A stretch of 64,000 bases of DNA from positions 21,302,001-21,366,000 of the forward strand of contig JARKIP010000022.1 of assembly GCA_029990175.1 (NCBI GenBank). The letters are read 5' to 3'. Position numbers and translations under genes: made by a program. Positions 10,421 to 22,745 of this stretch are shown in pieces (position 1 is the first letter of the stretch; each line of letters opens with the position of its first letter). The notes under the pieces were generated by a model. The model did no database searches. It was not told where the DNA came from and saw only the letters and a list, made by a program, of their open reading frames with translations. The DNA is from Petunia secreta (lineage: Eukaryota > Streptophyta > Magnoliopsida > Solanales > Solanaceae).

Positions 10421-12611
10421 CACAAAAGTTTAAACAGCACTAGCCAAAGGGTTATCGTTAGAAAAATCATCATTAGAGTTTAGAAAGATACCCTTGTGCA
10501 CGAGGCAAATCATCAATCGACCATTGTTGTTGCCTCGTAGATACTCACCCGGTTGCATGTCCCAACGGGAGACTTTGCTTTGGCCGCTTCTTCAGCTCCT
10601 TCATTCATTTATAGTCCTCACTGACTTGTTTTGGAGACATTTATGAAACTCTCTCCTCCGAGCTTAGCAGTGTAAGTGTTGGGTCGTCCGTTATGTATAA
10701 CCGACCGAGCATACTGCCATGGTCGACCCAATAGCAAATGACAAGCTTGCATCAGTATCACATAGAACATCATCTCATCTTGATAATCTTCTATCTTGAA
10801 CTTGAGCCACACTTGCTTGACAACCTTTAATTCTCCACATTCATTTCACTATTGCAATCGGTAAGGATGGGGGTGCTTCGAGGTAGGCAATACCATTTGT
10901 GAAACCAAGGTTTAGCTCACTGCATTTGCACGACTACCCGAATAAATAATCATCGAATAAAAGTTCCTCCTCACTCGACACCTTGCATAGAAAATATTTT
11001 CCCTTTAATTGTCCTCTTCTTCAAGAATCATACAGCTCAAGTTCCGTCGGACCAAAAGAAACATTTTTGGATGGTCAGCTTTGGCTGCTTCACAACCATC
11101 ATCATTTTCAACTCGGTCAGTCTCCTCTCCATCTTCTTCCTCGGTGTCACTTACTTGCTCATGGACGGTTCCATCTTCGAGCAAAAGCATAACTTTGCGA
11201 GTCAGACACTCTTTTGCTATGTGACCATAACCCCTGCATTTGTGACATTGAATTTTGAAGCACTAGGAGTATTGTGTTGGACTTTACCTCCCACTTCCTT
11301 GGAGTTATTAACGGTCACTCCCCTTTCGAAGGGTTTTTTTTTTTTTATCTCAACCAGTGTTGGCATTTGTAGGATTCGGACTCTTCCAATATTTACCTCG
11401 ATTCAAAGGAGTTGAAGTAGTGACTCCTCGGTACCGGCTTGCTTTGTCGTCCTTCACCTATTTCTCAGCATCAACGGCTGCATGAAATACATCTTCCAAT
11501 GTTTGATACACATGTAGTCTCAATTGAGATGACACTTCTCTAGTCAGCCTATTTTTGAACCAAATGATGGCTTGCTCATCATCTTCTTCCATATCAAGAG
11601 CCAGTTGAAATCTTTTCGAACACATCATAGTACTCTTCGATCATTTTGGACCCTATTTCAAATCATAGAGCTTCTGAAGTTGCTCTTGCCGATATTTGGA
11701 AGTTATATACTTAGCATCCATCACTCTCTTCAGCTGTGCCCAAGTAAGAATCTCAGGATAGACATTTCTTCTCCTCATTCTTTTGTCAGCTTCCCACCAT
11801 GTCGATGCATATGCCTCGAATGAAGCAATTGCATGGGCAACTTTCCTCTCTTCGGTCATCTCATTTGTCTCAAAGATTCGTTCCAAACGAATCTCCATTC
11901 AAGATATTGGTCCGGATCACTAGTTCCTCTAAAGGTTGGAATAGTGGTGTTGACACTGTTCAAGTTTGAATCACGAGCACCTCGGATCGGTTCCGGATAC
12001 TTATCATAATAATCATCAGCCTCACTCTCAAAATATCTATCAACATTTGCGCCTCGGCCTCGACCTCGGTAATTTCCACGTCCTCGTTGAATCTGCCTTC
12101 GTTGAACGAATGGTAGCTCATACTCAGCTTCGACATCGGGAAACTCTCCATCATCACCCTCTTCATCAACGACCATGACTTGTCTTCGGGCCCTTGGAAG
12201 TGGTAATCTATAACCTAGGGGATTGCCCAAGTTTTGCTGCTCAGCTTGGTGATCACCCAAGTTATGTTGCTCAGCTTAGGGATTGCCCAAGTTATATTGA
12301 TCCACTCGAGGAATGCCCAAGTTTGGTTCAGCTCCGCGATTGCCCACAACTTCATTTCGAACGGTCTCATTCCTCAATCGTTGTTGACGAACCATCTCAA
12401 TAAATTGCTTTGGTTTAATAGGAGTGGAGTTGCTAGTACCATCGCCGGACCTAGGCAAGGGCACGGATAGTTTCTCTTGCTTGAGGTTTGCTTCTCGAGC
12501 ACTCACTCCTTTCACCTCGGCACTGATGCCTTGTATCGCAGCCAAGAGATCGGCTAACAATACCTCGGATGCTTCAACACCCTTTCCTTCGCCTCCATTT
12601 CCAGTTACTAT
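10421..12611 (-). pseudogene. Gag and protease of copy D (broken)
   Basis: The start codon expected from alignment to element F is ATA (12,609-12,611) instead of ATG. Gag then shows a proline- and NLGNP-repeat segment with an in-frame stop (about 12,276), an RGRGNYRGRGRG motif, the capsid-like TWWEADKRMRRR region after a frameshift near 11,870, and a CCHC knuckle (CHKCRGYGHIAKEC, about 11,250-11,209). The protease active site reads IIYSGS where F has IIDSGS, losing the catalytic Asp. HLLLGRPWQYA follows at about 10,750. Several other stops lie at 11.3-11.65 kb. Confidence 0.75.
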
Positions 12612-13071
12612 GGTACCTGCACAAATCAAAGACCAAGGAAATGTTAAGGTTAGAAATCACCTCACACTATCCTCCACTTGTATTAGGTGGCGCTCGGGTC
12701 CACTCAATTTATAGGTTCGATCACTCAAGAACTTGTTACCAATGGCTTCCTCGCTTTGATCAATTTCTCTAAGACTCTTCAAATTTGACAGGTCACACTG
12801 TCTCCTTCGCAAAGAGTTAATTGAATTTGACTCGATGGAACGGTTGCAACGGTTGCTATTTAACTGCGCACAGGAGGTCAAAGAATTTTCTACGATATTT
12901 TGGACTTCGGTCACCCCACGCACTAGTTCCTATAAGCTCAAACAAATTAATGCGACCTTGAATAGAAAGATTTACTCTAGAGATCCACTAATGAGATATA
13001 TCGACCACAAGAAAAGAAGATAACCTAGGAGAATCTACCCTTCGTTTCCTATTTTGGAAACCTCGGACAAC
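12612..13071 (-). other. Leader of copy D, cut by Ogre-like element A
   Basis: On the minus strand the last bases before gag (TTTGTGCAGGTACC) resemble the F leader end (TTGTGTAGGTACA). The leader is about 460 bases long against roughly 1,060 in F. No primer-binding site or 5' LTR is seen before the TATTGACACC at 13,072 where element A begins, so copy D appears to be cut there. Confidence 0.5.
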
Positions 13072-15556
13072 TATTGACACCCAATTTTGTCCCAGAATTT
13101 TCAATTAATGTCTAATTATGTTTATAATGATGTTAATTTTTAGAATAAATTAAATTTCATAATTTTAGCGAAAAAATGGCTATAATTGTTCTTCATTTTG
13201 AGTCCCGGCCTATTTACACAACACACAATTTTATTTCTAGCCCAATTTTGGAAACCCCTAACCCTCCCCCTATAAATCCTAAAAACCTAGCCCCCCTTAC
13301 ATTATTCATCATCTTCTCCACTCATTTTTTTACCCTTACCCACATTCATCATCTTCCTTCTCTCCCACAACAAAATAATAACACACACCATAAAACACTA
13401 TCTCTATCTCCATTACAACCACTCAAAAAGCATAAACACAAATCAAGGAAAAAACCAACAGACCCACCACAGTACAAAATCAGTACACTCTGACACCCCT
13501 TTCATTACTCTCTAAAACCCTTATAAACATTTCAGCCGAAATCCATTTTGTAAGAGAGGTATGAGCTTCAATAACAATGGCGGAATATCAACCATCAACA
13601 AAAACATTCACCGTTAAACCAAAGTTAAAACCCATTTCAGCTAATTCTAATACACACCACACACACGTACTGATACACACACGCACAGATCTGAAATAGA
13701 GGAGGGAGTAGCAGCGACGCCGTTATCGGAAAAGCGAAGCTGGTGTCGCTCCTCCTTCCAGTTTGACGGCAACGCCGTTGTTTCAGATTGGTCCCACTCT
13801 CTATATTCTCCGTTCCCGTTTTGGAAGGTTTTGATACGGATATTGCCTTGGTTTTCTATTTGGTCGTTGGTCCGTTCAATGTTGTCGTCGTTTGCCTTGC
13901 CGGAAATTCTTTATTCCGGTTACCTGTTTATTCTGCAGATTTCGTTTTGCCCATTTTGATTTATTGATTTGGTTGATCTGTTTGAACTGGTTGAATTATT
14001 GCTTTGATCTGTTTCGCTTTGATCCGTTTGAAATTGTTTGGACCATTTTTGGGATTTGACGTAGCAAATTGATAAAGTTTGAGCTGTTTTTCGTCTGTTT
14101 ATTTATTTATTCATGGCTGAAAATGAGAAGTGGGATGGTGGGGTCGCAGTGATGCTATTACGACTTGGTGTCGCTCCTCCATTGCATCTGGTGGTGTTGC
14201 CCGTGTTTTGCTTTGCCAGAAAAATTGTTCATCAGTGTTTTTTCCTTGTTGTTGTCTGGTTTTGGCTCTCTTACTGTGTAATGATTATCGTACTGGTTTG
14301 TTTGACCCGTTACTGGTTCCTGTTGGTTTGACCCATTACTTGGCTTTTGGATTGCTTGACCCAAAATCCATTTTGGATAAATTTATACCTTATGGAATAT
14401 TGAATTGATTTGGACAAATACTACGCTAATTGGCCAATGAAAAAATACATATACACGTATTGAGGCCTCGGGATTGATTTGAACATGATACTACACTTGA
14501 ACAGTCCCGTCCCCATGTCCCTAAAGCAAATAGGCGATGATGAATGTATGAATTTAATGCAAAGCAAGTTGAGTAGAGTGGTGGTTTGGTACTTGGCATG
14601 GCAACCAGCCCAGGCTCCGTATTTGCAGCCGTATCAAAATCCCGAGCCTCTACTCGACACGCCATACAAAACTGAGCCTAAATTTTGCAAAATAAAACCT
14701 CCTTACTATTATTATTTTTTTATTACTATTATTATTATTAAATATATTATTATTATTATTACTTTATTACTTTTATCATTATTATTGTATTTTCATTAGT
14801 TATTACACTTTATTATTGTACTAATCCAATTTCATTTTCATATTTTTTTTGCGAGGTACATTTTGGCACGAACAACTTGGGGACACATTTGGCCAACTTA
14901 CAAATGTGGATATACATTGCCTTGGAATCACTTGGGGTCAAGATCGGGACTCAAGTTGAGAAGATTATTTTCAAGGCTTGTTTACGAGTTTGCATTTCGG
15001 GTTCTACTATGCTCGCTCATTTCATTACTTAACTTAGTAGATAGATAATTGGTACTTAGACAATTTATTTGTAAAACAATTACTTATGAGTAAATATTGA
15101 TTGTTGGAGTTATTTATTTACTTTATGTTCATTACCTTTAATCCTGAAGTTCCTATTTTATTTATTGCAACTGGGGCCATTTTTAGCAAAATGCGTGCAA
15201 ATTAAATATTTTTTTCATAAACAAGTTTTATTTCAATTAATTATGTATAGATAAATTTTCTAGAAAAGCATATTTTGCAAATATTTTGGAAACCTATCGG
15301 ATTAACCGTTTTTAACGGAATTTCGAAAGTGCCTTAAAAACCTTCTTTCGAAATTAGAAAAACCTCTTACCTTTAGAATCTCTGAGAGAAAGACCGTCTT
15401 TTTATAAAAATGGAGTTTTACACGCATTTGTTATTTTGGTTCCCTGTTTTTCCTTAAATTGGGTGGCGACTCCAAAAAAACTCCAAAAGAGTTAGTCCAT
15501 TCAGTTGATATTCCAGAATTTATCCTTTTCGGGGTAATTTTTGGGGTTCAACGGCA
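13072..15556 (+). repeat. 5' LTR of Ogre-like element A
   Basis: It starts TATTGACACCCAATTTTGTC, one base off the TGTTGACACC start seen in elements B and C. A TATA box (TATAAAT) lies at 13,271-13,277. The 3' part (TTCGAAAGTGCC, CCTTCTTTCGAAAT, GGTGGCGACTCC) matches element B at 26,330-26,490. The last base is uncertain (15,550 or 15,556). Small frames within it, for example at 13,176-13,493, are leader or U3 noise. Confidence 0.65.
13271..13277 (+). promoter_or_regulatory. TATA box in LTR A
   Basis: TATAAAT lies about 200 bases into the LTR after a C-rich run, followed by A/C-rich leader sequence. The position suits an LTR promoter. Confidence 0.5.
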
Positions 15557-15574
15557 TGGCGACTCCGCTGGGGA
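15557..15574 (+). promoter_or_regulatory. Primer-binding site of element A
   Basis: TGGCGACTCCGCTGGGGA directly follows the LTR. It matches the Ogre-type primer site, which I recall as complementary to a tRNA-Arg. The same 15 bases start the site of element B at 26,577. Confidence 0.7.
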
Positions 15575-16890
15575 GCAATAAAGGTTTTGGCCATAAAGGT
15601 TTCCAATTATTTGCAACTAGCATGTCTAATTTACTTGCTTTATTATATCTGTTTGTTTGGTTTGCCTTATAAAACATGTATTATATTTATTTGTGCATAG
15701 TTTGTATTCCGTTCATATTCCTCCCTCATGGAGCCTGTCAATTGTCTTTCATCTCCTCGATTTCATCACGGGGGCCCGCTTGACGGGCTATTTTACAGGA
15801 TGGGCATTGTCCTTCCTAACTCTTTGAATTTCTTTCGTGTCACCAAAATTAGTTGGAGTATGGTTTGCCTGGTTTGTCATGGCCGGTTTTACTGGTTTAT
15901 GAGGCCAGGTTTATCCCGCATAGGTCGAATCAGCGAAAGCTCACTCTTAGAAGGATTTTAGGGCATGCATGCATATACACCTTAGTTTGGACCCGGCCCT
16001 TGGTACCATTTTCAGGAAATAAGAAACCGCCCTTTTATTGACGGGTTATTGAATCCCAACGACACTGCATATTATGTGATCGTGTGGATATTATAATGAA
16101 TCCCAGACCATTTGCCATGTCAAATTTGAGAAGTTGGAAATTATGTCGATTTATGTTTATCTCAGATGTTGTATTGATAAATAGCTTGTGTCGTTATAAT
16201 AACCACATGTGCGTGCAACTTGACGATTAGGCTTACCTCTAGCACAAAGAGGCACCTTACAGGGTAGGATGCGTTTGCATATTTATTTACGCTCAACTAC
16301 TTGTGATTGTCACATGTTAATTGCCTGCTTTGCTTTATTTGCTCAAAATGCGTTAAATACTAGGTGTTGTTTGCTTGTGTGCAATCTTATGAATGACATG
16401 CAAACTAACATAGTTACCCTTTGAGGTTTCTTTGTTTTGTTTATTCCTCTAGCAGAAGTTTGATTTTTAAAAGTGGTTGACCATGCAAATCACGTAAGAT
16501 TCAAGATCTGATTGATGGTAGACGCTCTAGCTCGTGAAAAATACAGTACCAGAAGCTAATGGCATTGTTTGAAAGAACTTGGCGATTGAACTTAGTAGCA
16601 TTATTTTCAATTTTAATTCAGATTGAGACCCTGAATTGCATTGTACTTTAAAGCTTATGTTAATCTGAATCAACTCATTTTGAATTTATGCAAGTTGAAA
16701 TAAAATGTATCACATTCTTATTATATTATTTACGCTTGCATTTGTTTTTGTTTCAAAATTAAAATTGATAAACCTGCCAAAGCTTTGCTTGTAACGTATG
16801 GAAAAGCAACTGAACAGTTTGAAAGCGACGCACTGAAAAGTTATTGTCTGCGCTCTTTGGATATCGCACTACCTGTTAGAACTTCAACTA
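15575..16890 (+). other. Leader of element A
   Basis: No ORF. The block at 15,950-16,110 (GGACCCGGCCCTTGGTACCA, ACGGGTTATTGAATCCCAAC, CATATTATGTG) aligns with the leader of element B at 27,045-27,165, showing that both are Ogre-like leaders. The deletion joint with the integrase remnant lies at about 16,890. Confidence 0.55.
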
Positions 16891-17143
16891 GGGCAGATTT
16901 TATTTGTTGGTATATGGCGCTGAAGCAGTGATGCAGAACTATGCACGGTCTGATCCCAAGGAGGGATACGTAGGCTCCCACATCGGGCTCGACCCTTTAG
17001 CATTTAAATTTTCATTTTCCCCCAAGAAGGACAACTGGGCAATTTATGCAAAACAAGTTGGAGTTGCGAAAGATAATAACTGGGGCAGAATTTTTCAAGA
17101 AGCGGCGTTGGGTATTAAAGATGAGTTGGCAAGAACTGTATAA
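16891..17143 (+). pseudogene. Integrase C-terminal remnant of element A
   Basis: The frame contains LLVYGAEAVM, a motif I know from Ogre/Tat integrases near the C-terminal end of the core. It then continues through a segment with DPKEGYVGS whose DNA (GGATACGTAGGCTCCCACAT) is typical of the region just downstream of pol in these elements. The join to the leader removes nearly all coding sequence. It cannot work as a protein. Confidence 0.5.
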
Positions 17144-17879
17144 TTGGCTAAGCAAACAGTGCAAAGTCCAAGGCAAAGGGCGTTCAGTTTGTTTTAAGAT
17201 ATGTCACAAGTTTAAGTCAAGGCAAAATTTTTCAAAATGCATGACTTCATTTGCAAGCTTGCTTTGCTTACTATATTGCATTAAATTAATTTACCCTTGC
17301 TTCTATTTTTTCAAAAACTGCTATGCTATTAAGTTCATGAGCCAAGTTTCTGAACATGTTTCGCAAATGCAAGTCCGAGGAAGATAAGGAAACAGCAGTA
17401 GCAGCAGCAACAAGATCAAGATCAAGTCAGCACAAATCAAATGCTTCCCCCTCCCTCCTCAAAACTAACAATTTTTTCTTTGAGAGCAGGAACATGAAAA
17501 CTTGCAATGAAAAGATCATTCGCACTGTGGATGAACAATTTATTGAACGCGCATTAAAAGTTGCCTTGCAGATTGCGTTGCATTGCCTTTTCATGACTTA
17601 AAGCGTTATGCTTTGCCATGAGTTATTGCCGAACAGGCGGTATTTCTACTTTATGACTTTCATTCCTAATAGGCGAAAAAGCAGAGGCTTGTTTTGGGTT
17701 TTCAAAACTAAGCCAAATAGGGCATCACTTTATTTTAGGTGATAATTTGCACAAGGCCATCCTTGCCGGATTGCCTCGACAATTGATTTATCAACGGCTA
17801 TCGCACTGACTATATTTCCGCATTACTTTGTTTTGCACTTGCTTTGAATTATGTCTTCGCACTTGCTTTAAAATTAACG
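17144..17879 (+). other. 3' region of element A before the tandem array
   Basis: No gene is recognisable. A short GCA/ACA-rich run (AGCAGTAGCAGCAGCAACA) lies at about 17,394-17,412. The sequence is presumably Ogre 3' untranslated DNA. Confidence 0.4.
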
Positions 17880-18883
17880 CCTTGCTTTACTCTTTCAGGT
17901 TGACCATCGGCTACGAGGATTCCCTTTGTTGAACTATCTCGCCTACTGATTCGCCAAATGGCTCTTGCATTGCTTTACATTCCCGTACTGCTTTTCTTTG
18001 CACTTGCTTTAAATTATGTCATTTCACTTGCTTTAAAATTGATGCCTTGCTTTACGTTTTTCAGGTTGACCACCAGGCGGGGCTTCTCTCTTGTTGGACT
18101 TTTACGCCTGTTGATTCGCTAAATCGCTTTTGCGTTGCTTTACATATCACGCTAAATTGCTTTGCACTTGCTTTCAATTATGAATTCGCACTTGCTTTAC
18201 ATTATGACTTGCTTTACTTTTAGTTTAACAAGTTAACAGGTCAGCCCCGAGACCCTCCTTGCTTTGTGCCGGACCGGATTGCCAACTGATTTATCGACAA
18301 TCAACCCCAAGACCCTCCTTGCTGCGTGCCCGACTGGCTTGCCAGTTGATTTGTCAAGATGTTCAAATTGCCTTGCACTTGCTTTCAATTATGACTTTGC
18401 ACTTGCTTTATATTATGAACCGCTTTACTTTTAGCTTAACAGGTCAGCCCCGAGACCCTCCTTGCTTTGTGCCGGACCGGATTGCCAGCTGATTTGCCGA
18501 CAATCAACCCCAAGACCCTCCTTGATGCGTGCCCGACCGGCTTGCCAGTTGATTTGTAAACATTGTTCAAATTTATTTGCACTTGATTTAAATTATGCCT
18601 TCGCATTTTCTTTGTATTACGTCTTGTTTTACTTTTCAGGTTAACAGGTCAGCCCTGAAACCCTCCTTGCTTTGTGCCAGATCGGATCACCAGCTGATTT
18701 GTAGGAAATCAACCCCAAAACCCTGCTTGCTTCGTGCTCGACCGGCTTGGCAGTTGATTTGTCATGATTGTTGAAAAGGATTTGCACTATGCCTTCGCAC
18801 TTGCTTTATTGCTTCGCCAGTTGATTGGAAGACAATTTATCAAAGATATTGCAGCTTGCACTTACAAATTACGTCATGCCTGC
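17880..18883 (+). repeat. ~204-bp tandem repeat array of element A
   Basis: The block AACAGGTCAGCCC...GACCCTCCTTGCTTTGTGCC starts at 18,235, 18,438 and 18,643 (spacings 203 and 205). Each unit contains two related half-motifs (CCGAGACCCTCC... and CCCCAAGACCCTCC...) and a spacer with repeated GCACTTGCTTT. More diverged units precede it at about 17,897 and 18,060 (TTCAGGTTGACCA). Tandem arrays between pol and the 3' LTR are common in Ogre elements. Confidence 0.8.
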
Positions 18884-21800
18884 TGTTGACACCCAAATTT
18901 GTCCCTAAAATTTAATTAAAAGTTGAACTGCTACAAATTAAAATTAATTTTGAAATCTTAAAGAGGCAAATGATTAAATTTTAAAATAAAGGCTAAATGT
19001 GCAAAGCACAAACTCAATTTCGGACTACCCATGCAATTTCTCGTCTAAAGATTAATCCTAAATAGGTGGCCATATTCGTTCACAGTCCTAAAATGCAGAC
19101 TATTCGTGCAAATCAAATATATATACATATAATACCCCATATACACACACTTACCCCATACCCGATTCTCCTCTTGCCCAAACTATGAAGCCCTAATCTC
19201 CAATTAACCCCGCAATGTCATCCCCTGTTCCCTCCCCCGCCCCCCCAATCGAACCCCACTTCCTCCTTTGCCATTTCTCCAACACATTGCCTTGGTCCCC
19301 ATTTCCTATTGTCTTCCCCAAATATGGCAAAACCCGACCCCTTTCGATCCCCCCAAAATCGAGACCCCACTGTGATAAAATCCAATCCAAACCGTCTATT
19401 ACTACTCCTTTTCATCATCAAGGGCTCGGATCAAAGGCAAATAGGCTTTTGAATTCAAAATCAGAATCAAAAAAGGAATATTCGATTTGATTCGGATTCC
19501 TTTTTTGTTTTCTGATTTGTCTTTTCAAAGGCTTGTAAAAAGGGTAAAAAATCCGAACGTTGTAAAGGGAGGAGGTAAGGTTATACTAGTCCTTTCATTA
19601 TAAGTCGAAAACCTTAGAATTCAGGTATAAATAAATCTTTAGGCTCATTTTTCAGGTTCCAATTTTTTTTGGTGAGGAGAAAAGAGAAAACGGCAGCTTT
19701 AAAAAATAGAGAGAAAACTTTGGCTCAATACTTGGAAAGAAATTATTAGTCATAGTCCATTGGTTCTGTTTCGAAGTTTATTCTGCTCGTGTCCTAGCTT
19801 GTTCAACGTCGATTTTTTCTCGGCACCGCTTAGGTCACTGCTCGCAAAGAGGTAAAGACCTCCAACTGTTACCATCTTTCTTGATCTAAAGTTTGTTTAG
19901 CAACCTATGGTTCATTTCATATCAGCTTAGTCATGTTTGAATCTAGAAATGTATTTCTGAAGCCTGTCAAATATCACACTTTCTTATGAAACTTAAATGC
20001 TCATACCAAGATACAATAACAGTCTAGCTAAAAGCTGAAGCTTGTGTGTGTAAAACTGCTACTTTGAGGCATGGTACTTGAGCTTAACTAGGTCGCCTGA
20101 TGAACCTGCTTTAAACTTCTGACCGTTAATAAGTTGTAACAAAGCTGTACCTAAATGAAAGATAATGAACTTATGGAGGGATTAAAGCTTGTTAGTAGCT
20201 CACAAAAATGATGTTAAAGTGTAGCTTGTCTTCTTTCTGTTCATGTTCTTGTATAAATTGGTTTCTCGAAGTCCTAATGTTGAAAATGATCTTGTGGTTT
20301 TCTTTCATGCCTAGAAGTAATGTTTAATTTTAAAAGTTACAATTATATATGTTTGGTTTGAATATGAGGTCTGTCCAGCATTGTCAGGTGCTTTGGAGGT
20401 GCCTCTGTGGGTAATAAGAAAGTGAGGGAGTAGAAGCTGTTGTAGAACTGCAGTTGGCTTTAGGTGTAGAGTTGATGACTCATGAGGGTATGTGCAGGGG
20501 TGTGATGTTTGTTTGGTGATGATATAAGATGTTCAGGGATGTTGTTTTGGGTAGTCTGTGGGCTGAAGGAGAGTAGTAGATTAGTCAGGGGTATTTTTGG
20601 AGATAGGAGAAGCTGGTAGGGGTCTGGTTCCTGGTTGTTAGAGGAGTTTAGGAGCTTTGAAGTTTGGCCAGGTGTATGAGGGGGTCAGGAGTTGTTTTGG
20701 TTTGCTGCAGTTTGCTGGGGTGTATGCAGGTTTGTTTTGGAGGTTTGTAGGTTGTTTAGGGTTAGTTCAGGCGCTGTAGTTGTGTCCTGGAGCTTGTGGA
20801 GTTTTTTTCAGGTATTAAGAGGGAGGTTCAGGTAGTATGAGTGTGTATTTATGTTTTCAAGAGGACGTGGTGTTGTTGCAGGTGTTTAGCATGGATTCTG
20901 GTGTTTCTGTGATAGCATAGCATGGTGTAGAGGAGGCTCAAGGCTGAGTTTAAGGTCTGAGTATTATGTAGGGGTGCAGCGTGCTGCAGCTGGTTTCAGG
21001 CTGGTTCTAGGTGAGGATCTGAAACAGTGTGTCCTGTGAGTGTGTGATGGGCTGTTAGCTAGTTGTTCCTGGTTTGCAGGGTCTGTCCTGGAAGAGCTGC
21101 AGGGGTCAGATGTCCCAGGGTGTTTGATAGCTCGTTGAAGAAGGCAGACAGGGCAGTGGAGTGTTCATAGCTTGTGATGTTTGTTCCAGTTTGTTTTAGG
21201 GAAGATATGAAGTTAGTTCTGCTGTTAGCAAGGGATTAGGAAGATCCGTGAGGGAGTCAAAAAGGGGAAGCAGGGTGGTTATCTGGTGTGCAGGAGTAGA
21301 GAGTATTCTGTCAGGAGTCAGGTTGTTCTTTGGTCATGTCTTCAGCCCCCTTCCCCTTTGTTATCTGGTTTTTTTATTGTCCAAAGTTATCAAGCTCAAG
21401 TTTAGCAAAGTAATTCAGCTAGCCATTTCTTATGCCTTAATATATATTTTGCTCATATAGGTTGGTTGTAAACGATCAGAAAAAGGCTATAAAATAAGTG
21501 ACTCAAAATGATAACCATTGACCATTCATGTATGCAATCAACAACTGCTTGTCATCATATGTAGAATTAGTAGAATTCTAGAATCTTTATCTATATATGG
21601 GTGTTAAAAATGCTGAAATTTATTATCTGTATTAGTTAGTAGGCCTCACCTGTTAGAGTTTGGTTTGCTTAGTGCCATGCTTGTATTAAAAGCGTCATTG
21701 TTTCATTTGTTGGCTGAATAGCAACCTGAGTTCCAGTCTGATTGTCGAGTTCCCTGTTAGTAATAATGTGGTGTTCAATGATGAATTCTGGAATGAAATG

Positions 21801-22169
21801 TAAGGGCTGGTTATAGCAGGAGTTCAGGGTGGAGCAGCTAGGTGTCCTGGAAGTCTGGTAGCTGGCTGGAGTCGTGTGTGTATGTATCCTATGTTTCTAG
21901 TTGATGCAAGGAGTTAAAAAGGGCTATTTCTAGTTCATGTTGTTCCAGGGAGTTAGGAGTGTCCAGATGGTTTGTGGTAAGCTGAGGAAGTTGAGTGTGT
22001 ATCTAGGTGTGTATGCTGCTACGTTCAAGTCCTTAATTTTGTTTCAGTGGCTGCTTAGCTGAATTGTTTCAAGTTATGGGGGTTTGGTTAGGTGTCGAGG
22101 TTTAAGGGTAGTGTTGAATGTTTAAAGGGTGTTGGTGGGATGAATGAGATATGATTGGAGTATCTAAGT

Positions 22170-22530
22170 TGCATATTAAGAGGCGAAGCCCCTGGTATCT
22201 TTAAAAGATCAGTGGGGTCCCTCTTGGGAATGGCTTTGCATGTGTACAGACCGATATTGACTAACCAGCTGCAAACTCTTATGGAATGAAGTATACTTGT
22301 CGCATACTAGGAGAGTGAAGCCCTGCATCTTAAATGACTAGTGGGGACCCTCCTTGAAGACCAGTGCGGTCTTGGCTACCTAGGAAACTGCGAGGTTTGA
22401 TCAAAGCCGAGGACCAGTGAGGAGCCTTATGAGCAAAGGTCTGTGAGTCTTGCAAAACCGAGGAAACTGAGAGGCTTTACTAAACCCGAGGATCAGTGAG
22501 GTTTTTATTTTGAAAGGACAATTGGCGCCT
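22170..22530 (+). repeat. Short degenerate repeats in LTR B
   Basis: Variants of CCGAGGACCAGTGAGGAGCC and GAAGCCC(T)GCATCTT recur: GATCAGTGGGGTCCC, GACTAGTGGGGACCC, GAGGACCAGTGAGG and GAGGATCAGTGAGG. The spacing is irregular (about 40-100 bases). I see no coding meaning; this is LTR-internal repetition. Confidence 0.5.
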
Positions 22531-22745
22531 TTCATGATTTGCAGTCTGGTATTAAAAGATAATTGAAAGTTCAATCCCGGAGTATGGTGAAGATAATTAG
22601 GAGTTTTATTTAGAGCAGTTGGAGGTTAGTAAAGGTGTGAAGAATTGTTTGGCGTGGGAGCTAGTCCCAGGGCTATCTCATTTTCCCTAGGCTATGGGTA
22701 GAATAGTGTAGGAAGTCCTTAATAGAATGTGTTATGATTTGTGCG

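Larger units (their letters stand above)
13072..18883 (+). mobile_element. Ogre/Tat-like Ty3/gypsy element A, internally deleted
   Basis: The element consists of a 5' LTR, a primer-binding site, a leader, a scrap of integrase C-terminus at about 16,900, and a tandem-repeat region. ORF1, gag, protease, RT and RNase H are gone. A primer site of the TGGCGACTCC type and tandem repeats downstream of pol are features I know from Ogre elements. The end at 18,883 is where a second Ogre-like LTR starts without any polypurine tract, which suggests that element B interrupts A. Confidence 0.65.

Noticed and set aside
13176..13493. 105-codon frame in LTR A
   Set aside because: Low-complexity Thr/Pro/His composition spanning the TATA box; not a protein gene.
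19215..19490. 91-codon Pro/Ser-rich frame
   Set aside because: It lies just after the TATA region of LTR B with no recognised domain; probably leader noise.
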